From positions 496,001 through 560,000 of the forward strand of contig NZ_CP037858.1 of assembly GCF_006974125.1 (NCBI RefSeq): DNA of 64,000 nucleotides, written 5' to 3'. The first letter of the stretch is position 1; each line of letters starts with the position of its first letter. The position numbers were made by a program, and so were the translations under genes. Of this stretch, positions 43,843 through 51,818 are shown piece after piece. Below the pieces are notes generated by a model. That model was not told the DNA's origin. It searched no databases and saw only the letters and a program-made list of their open reading frames with translations. This DNA is from Stenotrophomonas maltophilia. GTDB taxonomy: Bacteria > Pseudomonadota > Gammaproteobacteria > Xanthomonadales > Xanthomonadaceae.

Positions 43843-45822
43843 TCACCGGCTCAGGTGCAGGAACTGCAGGTGCCGTTCGTACTGGCTGATGATGTCGTTG
43901 ATGATCTGCTTGCGGCTGTACCCTACCAGGTCGTAATCCTGGCTGCCTTCGAACAGGTGCACCTCGGCGCGGTAGTAACGCTGGTTGCGCAGCTGCTGCG
44001 CGGCGAACGAAGGGGTCAGGTAGCCGCTGAGGATCACCCGGTACAGGAAGTCCTGCTGTTCGCCGTGGTTGACCGTCAGCTCCATGTCGCCGGCCTCGAA
44101 GCGGGTGGATACATCCCAGCCCTGCCCGCGCAGCTGCTCGGCCACCGCCTCCATCGCCGGCTTCACCGTGTCATCCATGAAGCGGTAGACCTGGTCGCGC
44201 ACCGGGAAGTGCATGGCCTGGCTCAGGCGCTGGCGCCAGCCCTGATGGTGGCGATCGTCGCCGATCAGCGGCGATGGCCGATACTGCAGCGCACGCTTGC
44301 GGTGCGACTCGTCACTGAAGGCGCGGGTCAGCCCCCACATCATCAACAACAGGATCGCCGAGAACGGCAGCGATGCCAGCACCACCGCAGATTTCAATGC
44401 GTCGATGCTGCCGGCCAGCAACAGGCCCGCGGTCAGCACGGCAATCACGGTGCCCCAGAACACGCGCAACCAGCGCGGGCCGTCGTCCTCGGGTGCGCCG
44501 CCATGCGACGACAACGTGGACAACACCACCGCGCCCGAGTCGGCCGAGGTCACGAAGAAGATGAAGCTGACCAGCACTGTCACTGTAATCACCGCGCGGC
44601 TCCACGGGTAGCCGTCCAGCAGCGCATACAGCACGGTCGGTGGATCATCCACCGCCAGCTGCGCCAACTGTTGCTGGCCGTGGTGCAGCACCTGGTCCAG
44701 CGCGCTGTTGCCGAAGATCGACAGCCAGGCCAGGGTGAAGCCGAGCGGGATCAGCAGCACGCCGAACACGAATTCGCGGATGGTGCGGCCTCGAGAGATG
44801 CGCGCGATGAACAGCCCGACAAAGGGCGCCCAGCCGATCCACCAGGCCCAGTAGAACACCGTCCAGCCACCCAGCCATTCGGGGCGGCCGCCGTAGGCAT
44901 ACACATCGAAACTCTTGCCGACCACGCTGCCCAGGTAGTCGCCCAGGTTCTGCATCAGCGTGCTGAACAGGTACTGCGTCGGCCCGGCGAACAGCATGAA
45001 CAGCACCAGCGTGATCGCCAGCAGCATGTTGATGTTGGCCATCCAGCGTACGCCCTTCTCCACGCCGGAGACGGCCACGGCCACCGCCGCGCCCATCATG
45101 CTGACCACCAGGATGATCTGCACCAGGTTGGAGTGCGGGATGTTGAACAGGTGCGCCAGCCCGGCGTTGAGGTGCAGCACGCCGAAACCCATGTCGGCGC
45201 CGATGCCGAACACGGTGGCGACGATGCCAAGCGCGTCCACGGTGTAGCCGATCGGGCCGTTGATGCGCTTGCCGATCAGCGGGTACAGCGCCGAGCGCAG
45301 CGCCAGCGGCAGGTTGTGGCGGTAGGCGAAGTAGGCCATCGCCATCGCCGCCAGCGCGAACACGCCCCAGCCATGCAGGCCCCAATGCAGGAACAGCAGC
45401 TGCATGGCCTGGCGCGCGCCGGCCTCGCCCGCGGCCGGATCGCCCTGCGGCGGCTGCAGGTAGTGGGTCAGCGGTTCGGAAACACAGAAGAAGAACAGGG
45501 TGATGCTGATGCCGGCGGCGAACAGCATGCCTGCCCAGGAGAGGTAGCTGAACTCCGGTTCGTCATGGTCGGCGCCGAGCTTGATGCCACCGTATTTGGA
45601 CAGCGCCACGCCGACCACGAACACCAGGTACAGGGTCATCGCCAGCAGGTAGTACCAGCCGACATTCAGTGCAGCCCAGTCCTGTGCCTTCAGCAGAAGG
45701 CGGCCCGCACCGAGCGGGAACAGGCTGACGAACAGCGCGAACGCCACGACAACGATCGCCGCGAAAGCGAACACAGGCCGAAGGGTGCGCACCGGGGATT
45801 GTTGCGGCTCCAGTACATCCAT
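43843..45822 (-). CDS. betT: BCCT-family choline/betaine transporter (BetT-like)
   Basis: A 659-residue transporter with 12 helices (about 15-510) and a long cytoplasmic C-terminus of about 150 residues, as in BetT. The BCCT signature is YWAWWIGWAPFVGLFIARIS; GADMGFGVLHLNAG and FGNSALD follow. It would import choline or related quaternary amines for osmoprotection. The C-terminal domain is probably osmosensory. The gene stands alone; the 233-bp spacer upstream has a weak inverted repeat only. Confidence 0.93.
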   Translation of the reverse strand: MDVLEPQQSPVRTLRPVFAFAAIVVVAFALFVSLFPLGAGRLLLKAQDWAALNVGWYYLLAMTLYLVFVVGVALSKYGGIKLGADHDEPEFSYLSWAGMLFAAGISITLFFFCVSEPLTHYLQPPQGDPAAGEAGARQAMQLLFLHWGLHGWGVFALAAMAMAYFAYRHNLPLALRSALYPLIGKRINGPIGYTVDALGIVATVFGIGADMGFGVLHLNAGLAHLFNIPHSNLVQIILVVSMMGAAVAVAVSGVEKGVRWMANINMLLAITLVLFMLFAGPTQYLFSTLMQNLGDYLGSVVGKSFDVYAYGGRPEWLGGWTVFYWAWWIGWAPFVGLFIARISRGRTIREFVFGVLLIPLGFTLAWLSIFGNSALDQVLHHGQQQLAQLAVDDPPTVLYALLDGYPWSRAVITVTVLVSFIFFVTSADSGAVVLSTLSSHGGAPEDDGPRWLRVFWGTVIAVLTAGLLLAGSIDALKSAVVLASLPFSAILLLMMWGLTRAFSDESHRKRALQYRPSPLIGDDRHHQGWRQRLSQAMHFPVRDQVYRFMDDTVKPAMEAVAEQLRGQGWDVSTRFEAGDMELTVNHGEQQDFLYRVILSGYLTPSFAAQQLRNQRYYRAEVHLFEGSQDYDLVGYSRKQIINDIISQYERHLQFLHLSR

Positions 45823-46055
45823 GGGGCGGCGTTCTCCGGTAGATCAAGGAATTAGCCGACCGAGTCTGGCTGAACCGCAGTGGACAGAGCATGAAGTTGT
45901 GGCCTGCGGTCACAGGTCCGCTCCACCATTCCGTGTTATCACGCGCGCGGGCCGGGGCCAGAACACATCCGGCGCCCCCGCTCCACGCGTAGGACGGATG
46001 TGACGTGATCCGTTGCAGAGAAGCCGGCAGTTTCGGCCCGACCGGCACAACCGGC

Positions 46056-46763
46056 TCAGGCCAGAGCGCGGCGCAGGATGAGCACGCTGTCGCCCAGACC
46101 CCTTGCGCGGCGGCCAGCGAAGCGGCACAGCGCCGGCAGGAACCACAGGCGGCGCACCGCACCACGTAACAGCTGCTGGACGTCAGGCCCGGTCTGCCGC
46201 AGGCACTGGCCGATCACGGCGACCAGTGCGCCGGCGGGCAGCCCCGCATGGCGGACACTCCCACTGACGAACAGCAGCCAGTCGCGCGCCTGCGCTTCGG
46301 CCAGCACCATCACCTGCAGGGGATCTTCTTCCAGGTCGAGGAAGCGTACGCAGCCCGCCACATCCACCGTGATGTTGCGCGCCACAGGCTGGCCGACACA
46401 GCAGCCAGCCCAGTGCACGCGCAGCAGTTCGTTGGCAGCAATCCGCATCAGGTGCTCGGCTTCGGCGGGCCCGCAACGGCGCAGGCGCTGCGCCAGACTC
46501 GGACCACCATCCTCCAGCAGCAGGGCGGTTTCACCATGGCCCAGCACGCGTGGCACCGGCACCCCATGTGCAGCCAGCTCGCGCAGCCGCCGGCGCTCCA
46601 GCTGGCAGGCCTGTTCGGCCTTCAATCGTGGTGGGGGCCGCAGGCAGCGCAGGCCGAGCAGGCGCACGCCCAGGTCCAGCGCGGCCAACGCCAACCAGCG
46701 CCGCTCGCCATCATGCTGCTTCAGCCAAGTCCGTCGACCTGCGATCTGCAAGGGTTCGACCAT
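46056..46763 (-). CDS. Kinase-fold protein next to pagL (WaaP/BUD32-like)
   Basis: A 235-residue protein with a small kinase-like fold. The loop HGVPVPRVLGHGETALLLEDG resembles the hinge of atypical kinases, and ARNITVDVAGCVRFLDLEED resembles the catalytic Asn and metal-binding Asp region. An LPS core sugar kinase or BUD32-type kinase is possible. The start is 46763; a GTG 102 bases upstream is disfavoured. Third gene after a two-component pair and pagL on the same strand, which suggests lipopolysaccharide modification. Confidence 0.6.
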   Translation of the reverse strand: MVEPLQIAGRRTWLKQHDGERRWLALAALDLGVRLLGLRCLRPPPRLKAEQACQLERRRLRELAAHGVPVPRVLGHGETALLLEDGGPSLAQRLRRCGPAEAEHLMRIAANELLRVHWAGCCVGQPVARNITVDVAGCVRFLDLEEDPLQVMVLAEAQARDWLLFVSGSVRHAGLPAGALVAVIGQCLRQTGPDVQQLLRGAVRRLWFLPALCRFAGRRARGLGDSVLILRRALA

Positions 46764-46885
46764 CTTCAGTCTCCCTGCCCTGCACGGGCCAGTCCTGCAC
46801 CAGCGGCCATCGTGCTCACGTACTGTCTGCATCGCATGCAGGGCCTGTGCTGCTTGTGTAACCACCGGTAATGCCTGTGCACGCT

Positions 46886-47446
46886 TCAGTACTCCACGCG
46901 CCAGCTGAGCTGCAGCAGATCCAGCCCCGGGTTGGGCTTCTTGATGCTTGCATTGGAGTAATGCGAGTAGCGCAGCGATACGCTGTGGCGTTCGGCTACC
47001 TGCAGCCCGATCCCCAGGTGATCACCGAACTGGAAGGCGGTACTGATGCGACGACCGCCAACACGGGTGGTATCGAACACGGTCGGGCCGACCCCAGCTT
47101 CGATGAACAGATGTGCGTTCGGCCACCAGCGCAGCATCGGGATGGCACTGGCCTGCCAGGCGTGCTGACGATGCGGATCGCTGGCCTGCCACCGCGCAAA
47201 TCCCAGCTCCATCGCCAGCTGCAGTTGCCGCCCCGACGCCAGCTCGCGTTGCCAAAGCGGGCCACTGTCCCAGATCACGCCTGCCCGCTGGTAGTCGCCA
47301 CGACCATGGCCCAGCTGCAGGCCTATCGAAGGGCTGGTTTCTGCCGCCGCCGACAGGACCGGCAACAGGGCCAGCGTAGCAATCCAGGACAGGCCGCACC
47401 GCTGCAGCAGGACGGCTCGGGGAACAGGGAAGACAGACAGAATCAC
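46886..47446 (-). CDS. pagL: Lipid A 3-O-deacylase PagL
   Basis: A 186-residue outer-membrane enzyme that removes the 3-linked acyl chain from lipid A. A signal peptide (LSWIATLALLPVLSAAA) is followed by a short beta-barrel. The PagL catalytic motif RYSHYSNASIKKPNPGLD carries the catalytic His-Ser pair, and the end is LQLSWRVEY. The start is GTG at 47446 (CTGGAG before it). Gene order suggests regulation by the two-component system upstream. The 207-bp gap to the kinase gene could hold its own promoter. Confidence 0.88.
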   Translation of the reverse strand: MILSVFPVPRAVLLQRCGLSWIATLALLPVLSAAAETSPSIGLQLGHGRGDYQRAGVIWDSGPLWQRELASGRQLQLAMELGFARWQASDPHRQHAWQASAIPMLRWWPNAHLFIEAGVGPTVFDTTRVGGRRISTAFQFGDHLGIGLQVAERHSVSLRYSHYSNASIKKPNPGLDLLQLSWRVEY

Positions 47447-47654
47447 GCGACAACTCCAGGCGGGAGCCGCACGCCACCCTCACGCCGGCAGGAACCGGCG
47501 CGTCACAGGGCGTGGGCTGGGGATGACGTGAAGGCAGGCGCGTCCACGGAAGCGTCCGTCACCCGCAAACGCACAGATGACCGCTTCGACATACAGCCTG
47601 GGTCACGCCCCCGCCTCGATCCTCGTTACGCGGTATCCGCTATGTAACGGATTG

Positions 47655-48959
47655 TCAGCGCAGCGCCGGGATCGGCCAGCGAACCACGAACGACGCACCG
47701 CCCAAGGCGCTGTCCTCCACCCGCACACTGCCGCGATGGCAGGCCACGATGCGGGCGACCATCGCAAGCCCAAGGCCCACACCACCGGTAGTGCGCTGGC
47801 GGCTGAGATCAAGCCGGGTAAAGGGCTGGAACACCCGCTCGCGATCGGCCGCGGCAATGCCGGGACCGTCGTCGCAGACACGTAGCTGCCAGTGATCGTC
47901 CTGCTGCTGCAGCTGCAGGACGATCCGCGAATGCGCATGGCCCAGTGCGTTGCGCAGCAGGTTGAGCGTGGCCCGCCCCATGTAGTGCGGGTGCAGCTGC
48001 ACCTGTGCCGGCGCGCCATCTGCTACTTCGCACTGGATGCCGCTGCCTTGCGCATCGCGACTGATCGCACGCAATTGTTCATGCAGCCAGTCGCGGGCAT
48101 CGACCGGCTCCTGCTGCAGCCGGCTGCCTACGTGCTCCAGCCGCGCCTCGAACAGCAGCTCGCCGACCAGCTCATCGAGCCCTTGCAGGTCCTCGCGCAT
48201 CTCCTGCTGCAGTTGCCTGCGCGCCTCCGCATCTTCCTCAACAGCCAGCAGACCCAGCTCGAACTGCAGGCGCGCGATCGGTGTCCGCAGTTCATGCGAG
48301 ACATCGTTGGTCAACTCGCGCTGACGTGCGACCAGACCGGCGATGCGTTCGCCCATCTGGTTGAACTGACGGGCCAGCGGCGCCACGCTGGAGCGAGGTG
48401 AGATCGGCGCACGGGCATCGAGGTCGCCCTCGCCCATACGCTTGCTGGCCGCTGCCAGCCGCTGCAGGTCGCGCCAGGTTGGCCATGCCCACGCCATCAG
48501 GAACGCAGCCGACACCGAGACCATGAGCAACACCGCCAGCGCGATGGTGGTCGGGTCCAGCGGCGGTGAACTCGGCAGCCTCAGATGCAGCCACTGCGCT
48601 GGCGCAGCGGCGTGCCCGGGCAGCAGCCGATAGAAATCCTGCTGGTCGTTGCGGGCGAGGATGCCGTACTCAAGCAGCACCTGCTGCTCCTCCGCGCGCG
48701 GCTGCACCGCATCGGACGCCAGCAGCTCCAGCGCCGGCCCATAGTGCGGTGCCAGACGTTGCAGTTCGGCCGAGCGATCGGCAGCGCTGCGATCCTGCAG
48801 CAGTTCGCCCAGGGTAAACAGGGGGCCGCGCACCGCATCGCGGTAGTAGACGTCAGCATCGTCGCTGAATCGCTCCTGCAGCAGCAGCGGCACTGTCCAA
48901 AGCGCCACGCCGAAACCAATGCTGGCGAGCAGCAGCAGCCGCAGGAAGAAGCGCAGCAC
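47655..48959 (-). CDS. Sensor histidine kinase (RstB-like)
   Basis: A 434-residue membrane sensor. Helix 1 (about 5-27), a periplasmic region (about 28-135), helix 2 (about 138-160), HAMP, the phospho-His box LTNDVSHELRTPIARLQFE, N-box RATLNLLRNALGHA and ATP boxes DDGPGIAAADRERVFQPFTR and GGVGLGLAMVARI. All catalytic motifs are present. The start is GTG at 48959, one base after the regulator stop. Signal unknown. Confidence 0.92.
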   Translation of the reverse strand: MLRFFLRLLLLASIGFGVALWTVPLLLQERFSDDADVYYRDAVRGPLFTLGELLQDRSAADRSAELQRLAPHYGPALELLASDAVQPRAEEQQVLLEYGILARNDQQDFYRLLPGHAAAPAQWLHLRLPSSPPLDPTTIALAVLLMVSVSAAFLMAWAWPTWRDLQRLAAASKRMGEGDLDARAPISPRSSVAPLARQFNQMGERIAGLVARQRELTNDVSHELRTPIARLQFELGLLAVEEDAEARRQLQQEMREDLQGLDELVGELLFEARLEHVGSRLQQEPVDARDWLHEQLRAISRDAQGSGIQCEVADGAPAQVQLHPHYMGRATLNLLRNALGHAHSRIVLQLQQQDDHWQLRVCDDGPGIAAADRERVFQPFTRLDLSRQRTTGGVGLGLAMVARIVACHRGSVRVEDSALGGASFVVRWPIPALR

Positions 48960-48960
48960 G

Positions 48961-49647
48961 TCAGGCCCCGGCCGGCAGGAACAGATAGCCCTGACCGCGC
49001 ACAGTCTTGATCCTCGCCGGATCGCGTGGATCGTCCTGCAGCTTGCGCCGCAGCTTGCTTACGCACATGTCGACGCTTCGATCCAGCCCGTTGAAGTCGA
49101 TGCCGCGCACGCTGTTGAGCAGATCGTCACGGCTGAGGACTTCGCCACTGCGGCTGGCCAGCGTCCACAGCATCTCGAACTCGCCTGTGGTCAGCTCCAG
49201 GCGACGGTCGCCCAGCTGCACCCTGCGGCTACGACGGTCGATGTCCAGCGTATCGAAGCGCAACCGCTGCTCGTTGGGCTGGCGCTGCGCCGGGCGGCGC
49301 AGCAGCGCGCGCAGGCGTGCCAGCAGCACCGGTGGCTCCACCGGTTTGATCACATAATCATCGGCGCCGGACTCCAGGCCCAGCACATGGTCCAGCGCGT
49401 TGTCGCGCGCGGTCAGCATCAGCACCGGTACATTGCAGAAGTCGCGGAGATCGCGGCAGACCTGCAGGCCATCCCGGCCCGGCAGCATCAGGTCCAGCAC
49501 CACCACCTCCGGTTGAAACGCCTGCACGGCCGCGCAGGCCTGGCTGCCGTCGTGCACGCAGTGCACGTGATAGCCGTGGGGTTGCAGGTAACGGCCGATC
49601 AGTCCGGCCAGCTTCAGATCGTCTTCCACAAGCAGCAATCGGGTCAT
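48961..49647 (-). CDS. OmpR-family response regulator (RstA-like)
   Basis: A 228-residue regulator. Receiver domain: MTRLLLVEDDLKLAGLIGRY, phospho-Asp in VVLDLMLPGRDGLQVC, VPVLMLTARD. The winged helix ends with GLDRSVDMCVSKLRRKLQDD and TVRGQGYLFL. The start is 49647; five codons upstream are unlikely. It is first in the run RR-HK-pagL-kinase, so it may control pagL and lipid A remodelling. Confidence 0.93.
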   Translation of the reverse strand: MTRLLLVEDDLKLAGLIGRYLQPHGYHVHCVHDGSQACAAVQAFQPEVVVLDLMLPGRDGLQVCRDLRDFCNVPVLMLTARDNALDHVLGLESGADDYVIKPVEPPVLLARLRALLRRPAQRQPNEQRLRFDTLDIDRRSRRVQLGDRRLELTTGEFEMLWTLASRSGEVLSRDDLLNSVRGIDFNGLDRSVDMCVSKLRRKLQDDPRDPARIKTVRGQGYLFLPAGA

Positions 49648-49758
49648 CGAGTTCCGTCTCATCCGGCGCCCGCCTTTCGTTGGCGGGCGCGGCCGATTGT
49701 ACCCACCGGCGGAAAGGCCGCATCGGTCGGAAGTCCCGGGTCGTAGCCTGCGTTGTGT

Positions 49759-50139
49759 TCAGGTCATCACATGCACCGCGCACAGCTTGTTGCCATCCGG
49801 GTCGCGCAGGTACGCCAGGAACAGCTGGCGCCCGGCCATGCTGCGGATGCCAGCCGGGTCTTCGATGGCCGTGCCGCCATGGGCCACGCCCGCGTCCTGC
49901 CAGCCACGCACGGCCTCGGCACTGTCGAGGGTGAAACCAATGGTGCCGCCGTTGGCATGGCATGCCGGCTGCCCATCGATGGGCGCAGTGACGATGAACA
50001 TGCGGCCATCCTTGAAGTACACCAGCCTCCCCTTGTCATCGAAGACGCCGGGACGTGCGCCCAACGCGGTGAACAGGGCATCGTAGAAGCGATGCGCGAC
50101 GTCCATGTCGTTCGTTCCAACGGTGATGTGGCTGAACAT
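49759..50139 (-). CDS. VOC-family protein (glyoxalase/dioxygenase fold)
   Basis: A 126-residue protein of the vicinal-oxygen-chelate superfamily (MFSHITVGTNDMDVAHRFYDAL, GFTLDSAEAVRGWQDAG, AYLRDPDGNKLCAVH). Metal ligands His and Glu are only partly visible. Function not assigned; antibiotic-binding or dioxygenase-like members are common. The ATG at 50139 is chosen. Confidence 0.8.
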   Translation of the reverse strand: MFSHITVGTNDMDVAHRFYDALFTALGARPGVFDDKGRLVYFKDGRMFIVTAPIDGQPACHANGGTIGFTLDSAEAVRGWQDAGVAHGGTAIEDPAGIRSMAGRQLFLAYLRDPDGNKLCAVHVMT

Positions 50140-50253
50140 GCGGGCACTCCCTGTGGAAAACCGCAGTGTCGGCGAGCACGCCGGGCATCGCAAATCCGGC
50201 GACCTCCGCCGCTGCGGCATGCGCAGGATTTGTCGTGCACCGCCCGATCATTC

Positions 50254-50275
50254 TATAATGGGAATCATTCTCATT
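50254..50275 (+). promoter_or_regulatory. Fur box with an embedded -10 element before fecI
   Basis: TATAATGGGAATCATTCTCA is close to the 19-bp Fur consensus GATAATGATAATCATTATC. TATAAT at its left is a good -10 hexamer, so Fur binding would directly hide the promoter. It ends about 9 bases before the sigma-factor start codon. Confidence 0.8.
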
Positions 50276-50283
50276 CATGACCC

Positions 50284-50808
50284 ATGCCGATGGCCGTGCC
50301 CGCCGCCTCCAGCACCGCGCTGGCGGGGTTCTACCGCGAACACCATGGCTGGCTGCTGGGCTGGCTGCGCCGCCGCACCCACAACGCCGACTGCGCCGCC
50401 GACCTGACCCAGGACACCTTCCTGCGCCTGCTCAGCCGGCGCGTCGATCCGTCCGAACTGCGCCTGCCGCGCGCCTATCTCAGCACCATCGCGCACGCCC
50501 TGCTGGTCAACCACTGGCAGCGCGCGGACCTGGAGCGCGCCTATCTGACCGCGCTGGCCGCACAACCGGAGCCGGTGCATCCCTCTGCGGAGGAGCGCAC
50601 GCAGGCGCTGCAGCTCCTGCATGCCATCGCTGACATGCTGTCCGGCCTGGCCGAGCGGCCACGGCGTGCCTTCCTGCTGGCCCGGCTGTCCGGACTGGGC
50701 TATGCGGAGATCGGCCAACAGCTGGGCGTGTCCGAGCGCATGGTCAAGAAGTACATGGCGCAGGCGATGCTGCATTGCCTGCGCCTGTCCGGCGACGCCC
50801 CCGAATGA
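50284..50808 (+). CDS. fecI: ECF sigma factor (FecI-like)
   Basis: A 174-residue group 4 sigma factor. Region 2: FYREHHGWLLGWLRRRTHNA and DCAADLTQDTFLRLL; region 4: LSGLGYAEIGQQLGVSERMVKKY. It would direct transcription of the TonB receptor at 51819 after a surface signal. The ATG at 50284 (or 50290) follows a Fur box. Its stop overlaps fecR. Confidence 0.92.
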   Translation: MPMAVPAASSTALAGFYREHHGWLLGWLRRRTHNADCAADLTQDTFLRLLSRRVDPSELRLPRAYLSTIAHALLVNHWQRADLERAYLTALAAQPEPVHPSAEERTQALQLLHAIADMLSGLAERPRRAFLLARLSGLGYAEIGQQLGVSERMVKKYMAQAMLHCLRLSGDAPE

Positions 50809-51749
50809 GCACGGCATTGGCCAGCCCGGCGCTGGAGCAGGCGGCAGAGTGGTTCGCGCTGCGCCAACAGGGCTGGAGCGACGACGACCAGCAACACTGG
50901 CGTGCGTGGCTGCAGGCCGATGCTGGTAACGTCGATGCCTGGCGCCGGGTCGAGGCTGTCTGGCAATCGTTCGCTCCCCTGTCGGCACCGGCGGCCGCAA
51001 CCGCATTTGATGCTGCGCGCCTTCGCCGGCGGCGGGCGCTGCGCAGCATCGGTGGCGCGCTCGGCATCGGTGCGGTCTCGCTTCTCGGCCTGCACGGGCT
51101 GCAGGCGCAGCGCCACCTGCAGACGCAACGCACCGCTGCCGGGCGCACCGGTCATTGGACGCTGGCCGATGGCAGCCAGTTGTGGCTCAACGCCGGCAGC
51201 GAAGTGACCGGCGACATCGGCAACGGCAACCGCGCCCTGCATCTGCTGCGCGGCGAACTGCTGCTGCAGACCGGCCACCACCCAGCATTCACCGGGTTGC
51301 CCCTGAGCGTGCATGTACCCGGCGCGCGCCTGCAGCCAATCGGCACCCGCTTCGCGGTCGGCCGCGAAGCCCAGGACAGCCGGTTGGACGTGTTCGAGGG
51401 CGTGGTGCGGTGCCTGCCGATGTTCGGCGCGGCGCTGGATGTGCCTGCGGGAAGTGCGCTGCAGATCGGACCGATGGGGGGACTCACATCGGTGGCCGCT
51501 GATCCTCTGCGCGGCGACTGGCAGGACGGACGCCTGCAGGTGCAGGACACGCAGCTGATCCGGGTGATCGACGAACTGGCCCGTCACCATCGGGGCTATC
51601 TGGGCTGTGATCCGGCACTGTCCGCATTGAATGTCACCGCGGTATTGCCGCGCCTGGACAGCCTGCAGGCCCTGAAACTGCTGGCGCGCGCCCTGCCGAT
51701 CCGCATCGAGCAGCGCTGGCCATGGTGGACCGTTGTGCGTCCGATCTGA
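50805..51749 (+). CDS. fecR: FecR-like transmembrane regulator
   Basis: A 314-residue anti-sigma/signal relay protein. N-terminal cytoplasmic segment with WRAWLQADAGNVDAWRRVEAVW, one membrane helix (about residues 84-100), then a periplasmic FecR domain with WTLADGSQLWLNAGSEV and VHVPGARLQPIGTRFAVG, DVFEGVVR. It transfers the signal from the receptor to FecI. ATGA overlap with the sigma gene ensures co-production. Confidence 0.9.
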   Translation: MSTALASPALEQAAEWFALRQQGWSDDDQQHWRAWLQADAGNVDAWRRVEAVWQSFAPLSAPAAATAFDAARLRRRRALRSIGGALGIGAVSLLGLHGLQAQRHLQTQRTAAGRTGHWTLADGSQLWLNAGSEVTGDIGNGNRALHLLRGELLLQTGHHPAFTGLPLSVHVPGARLQPIGTRFAVGREAQDSRLDVFEGVVRCLPMFGAALDVPAGSALQIGPMGGLTSVAADPLRGDWQDGRLQVQDTQLIRVIDELARHHRGYLGCDPALSALNVTAVLPRLDSLQALKLLARALPIRIEQRWPWWTVVRPI

Positions 51750-51818
51750 AATGGCGGTTCCCTTTCTGCGCGCTCGGCGGGCCCTACAAGGGAACCCATT
51801 GCGGATGTCGCCGCCCCC

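Noticed and set aside
45823..46055. Inverted repeat between the BCCT gene and the kinase-fold gene as a terminator
   Set aside because: The stem (GCCGGC and GCCGGT parts) is short and interrupted; support is too weak to list.
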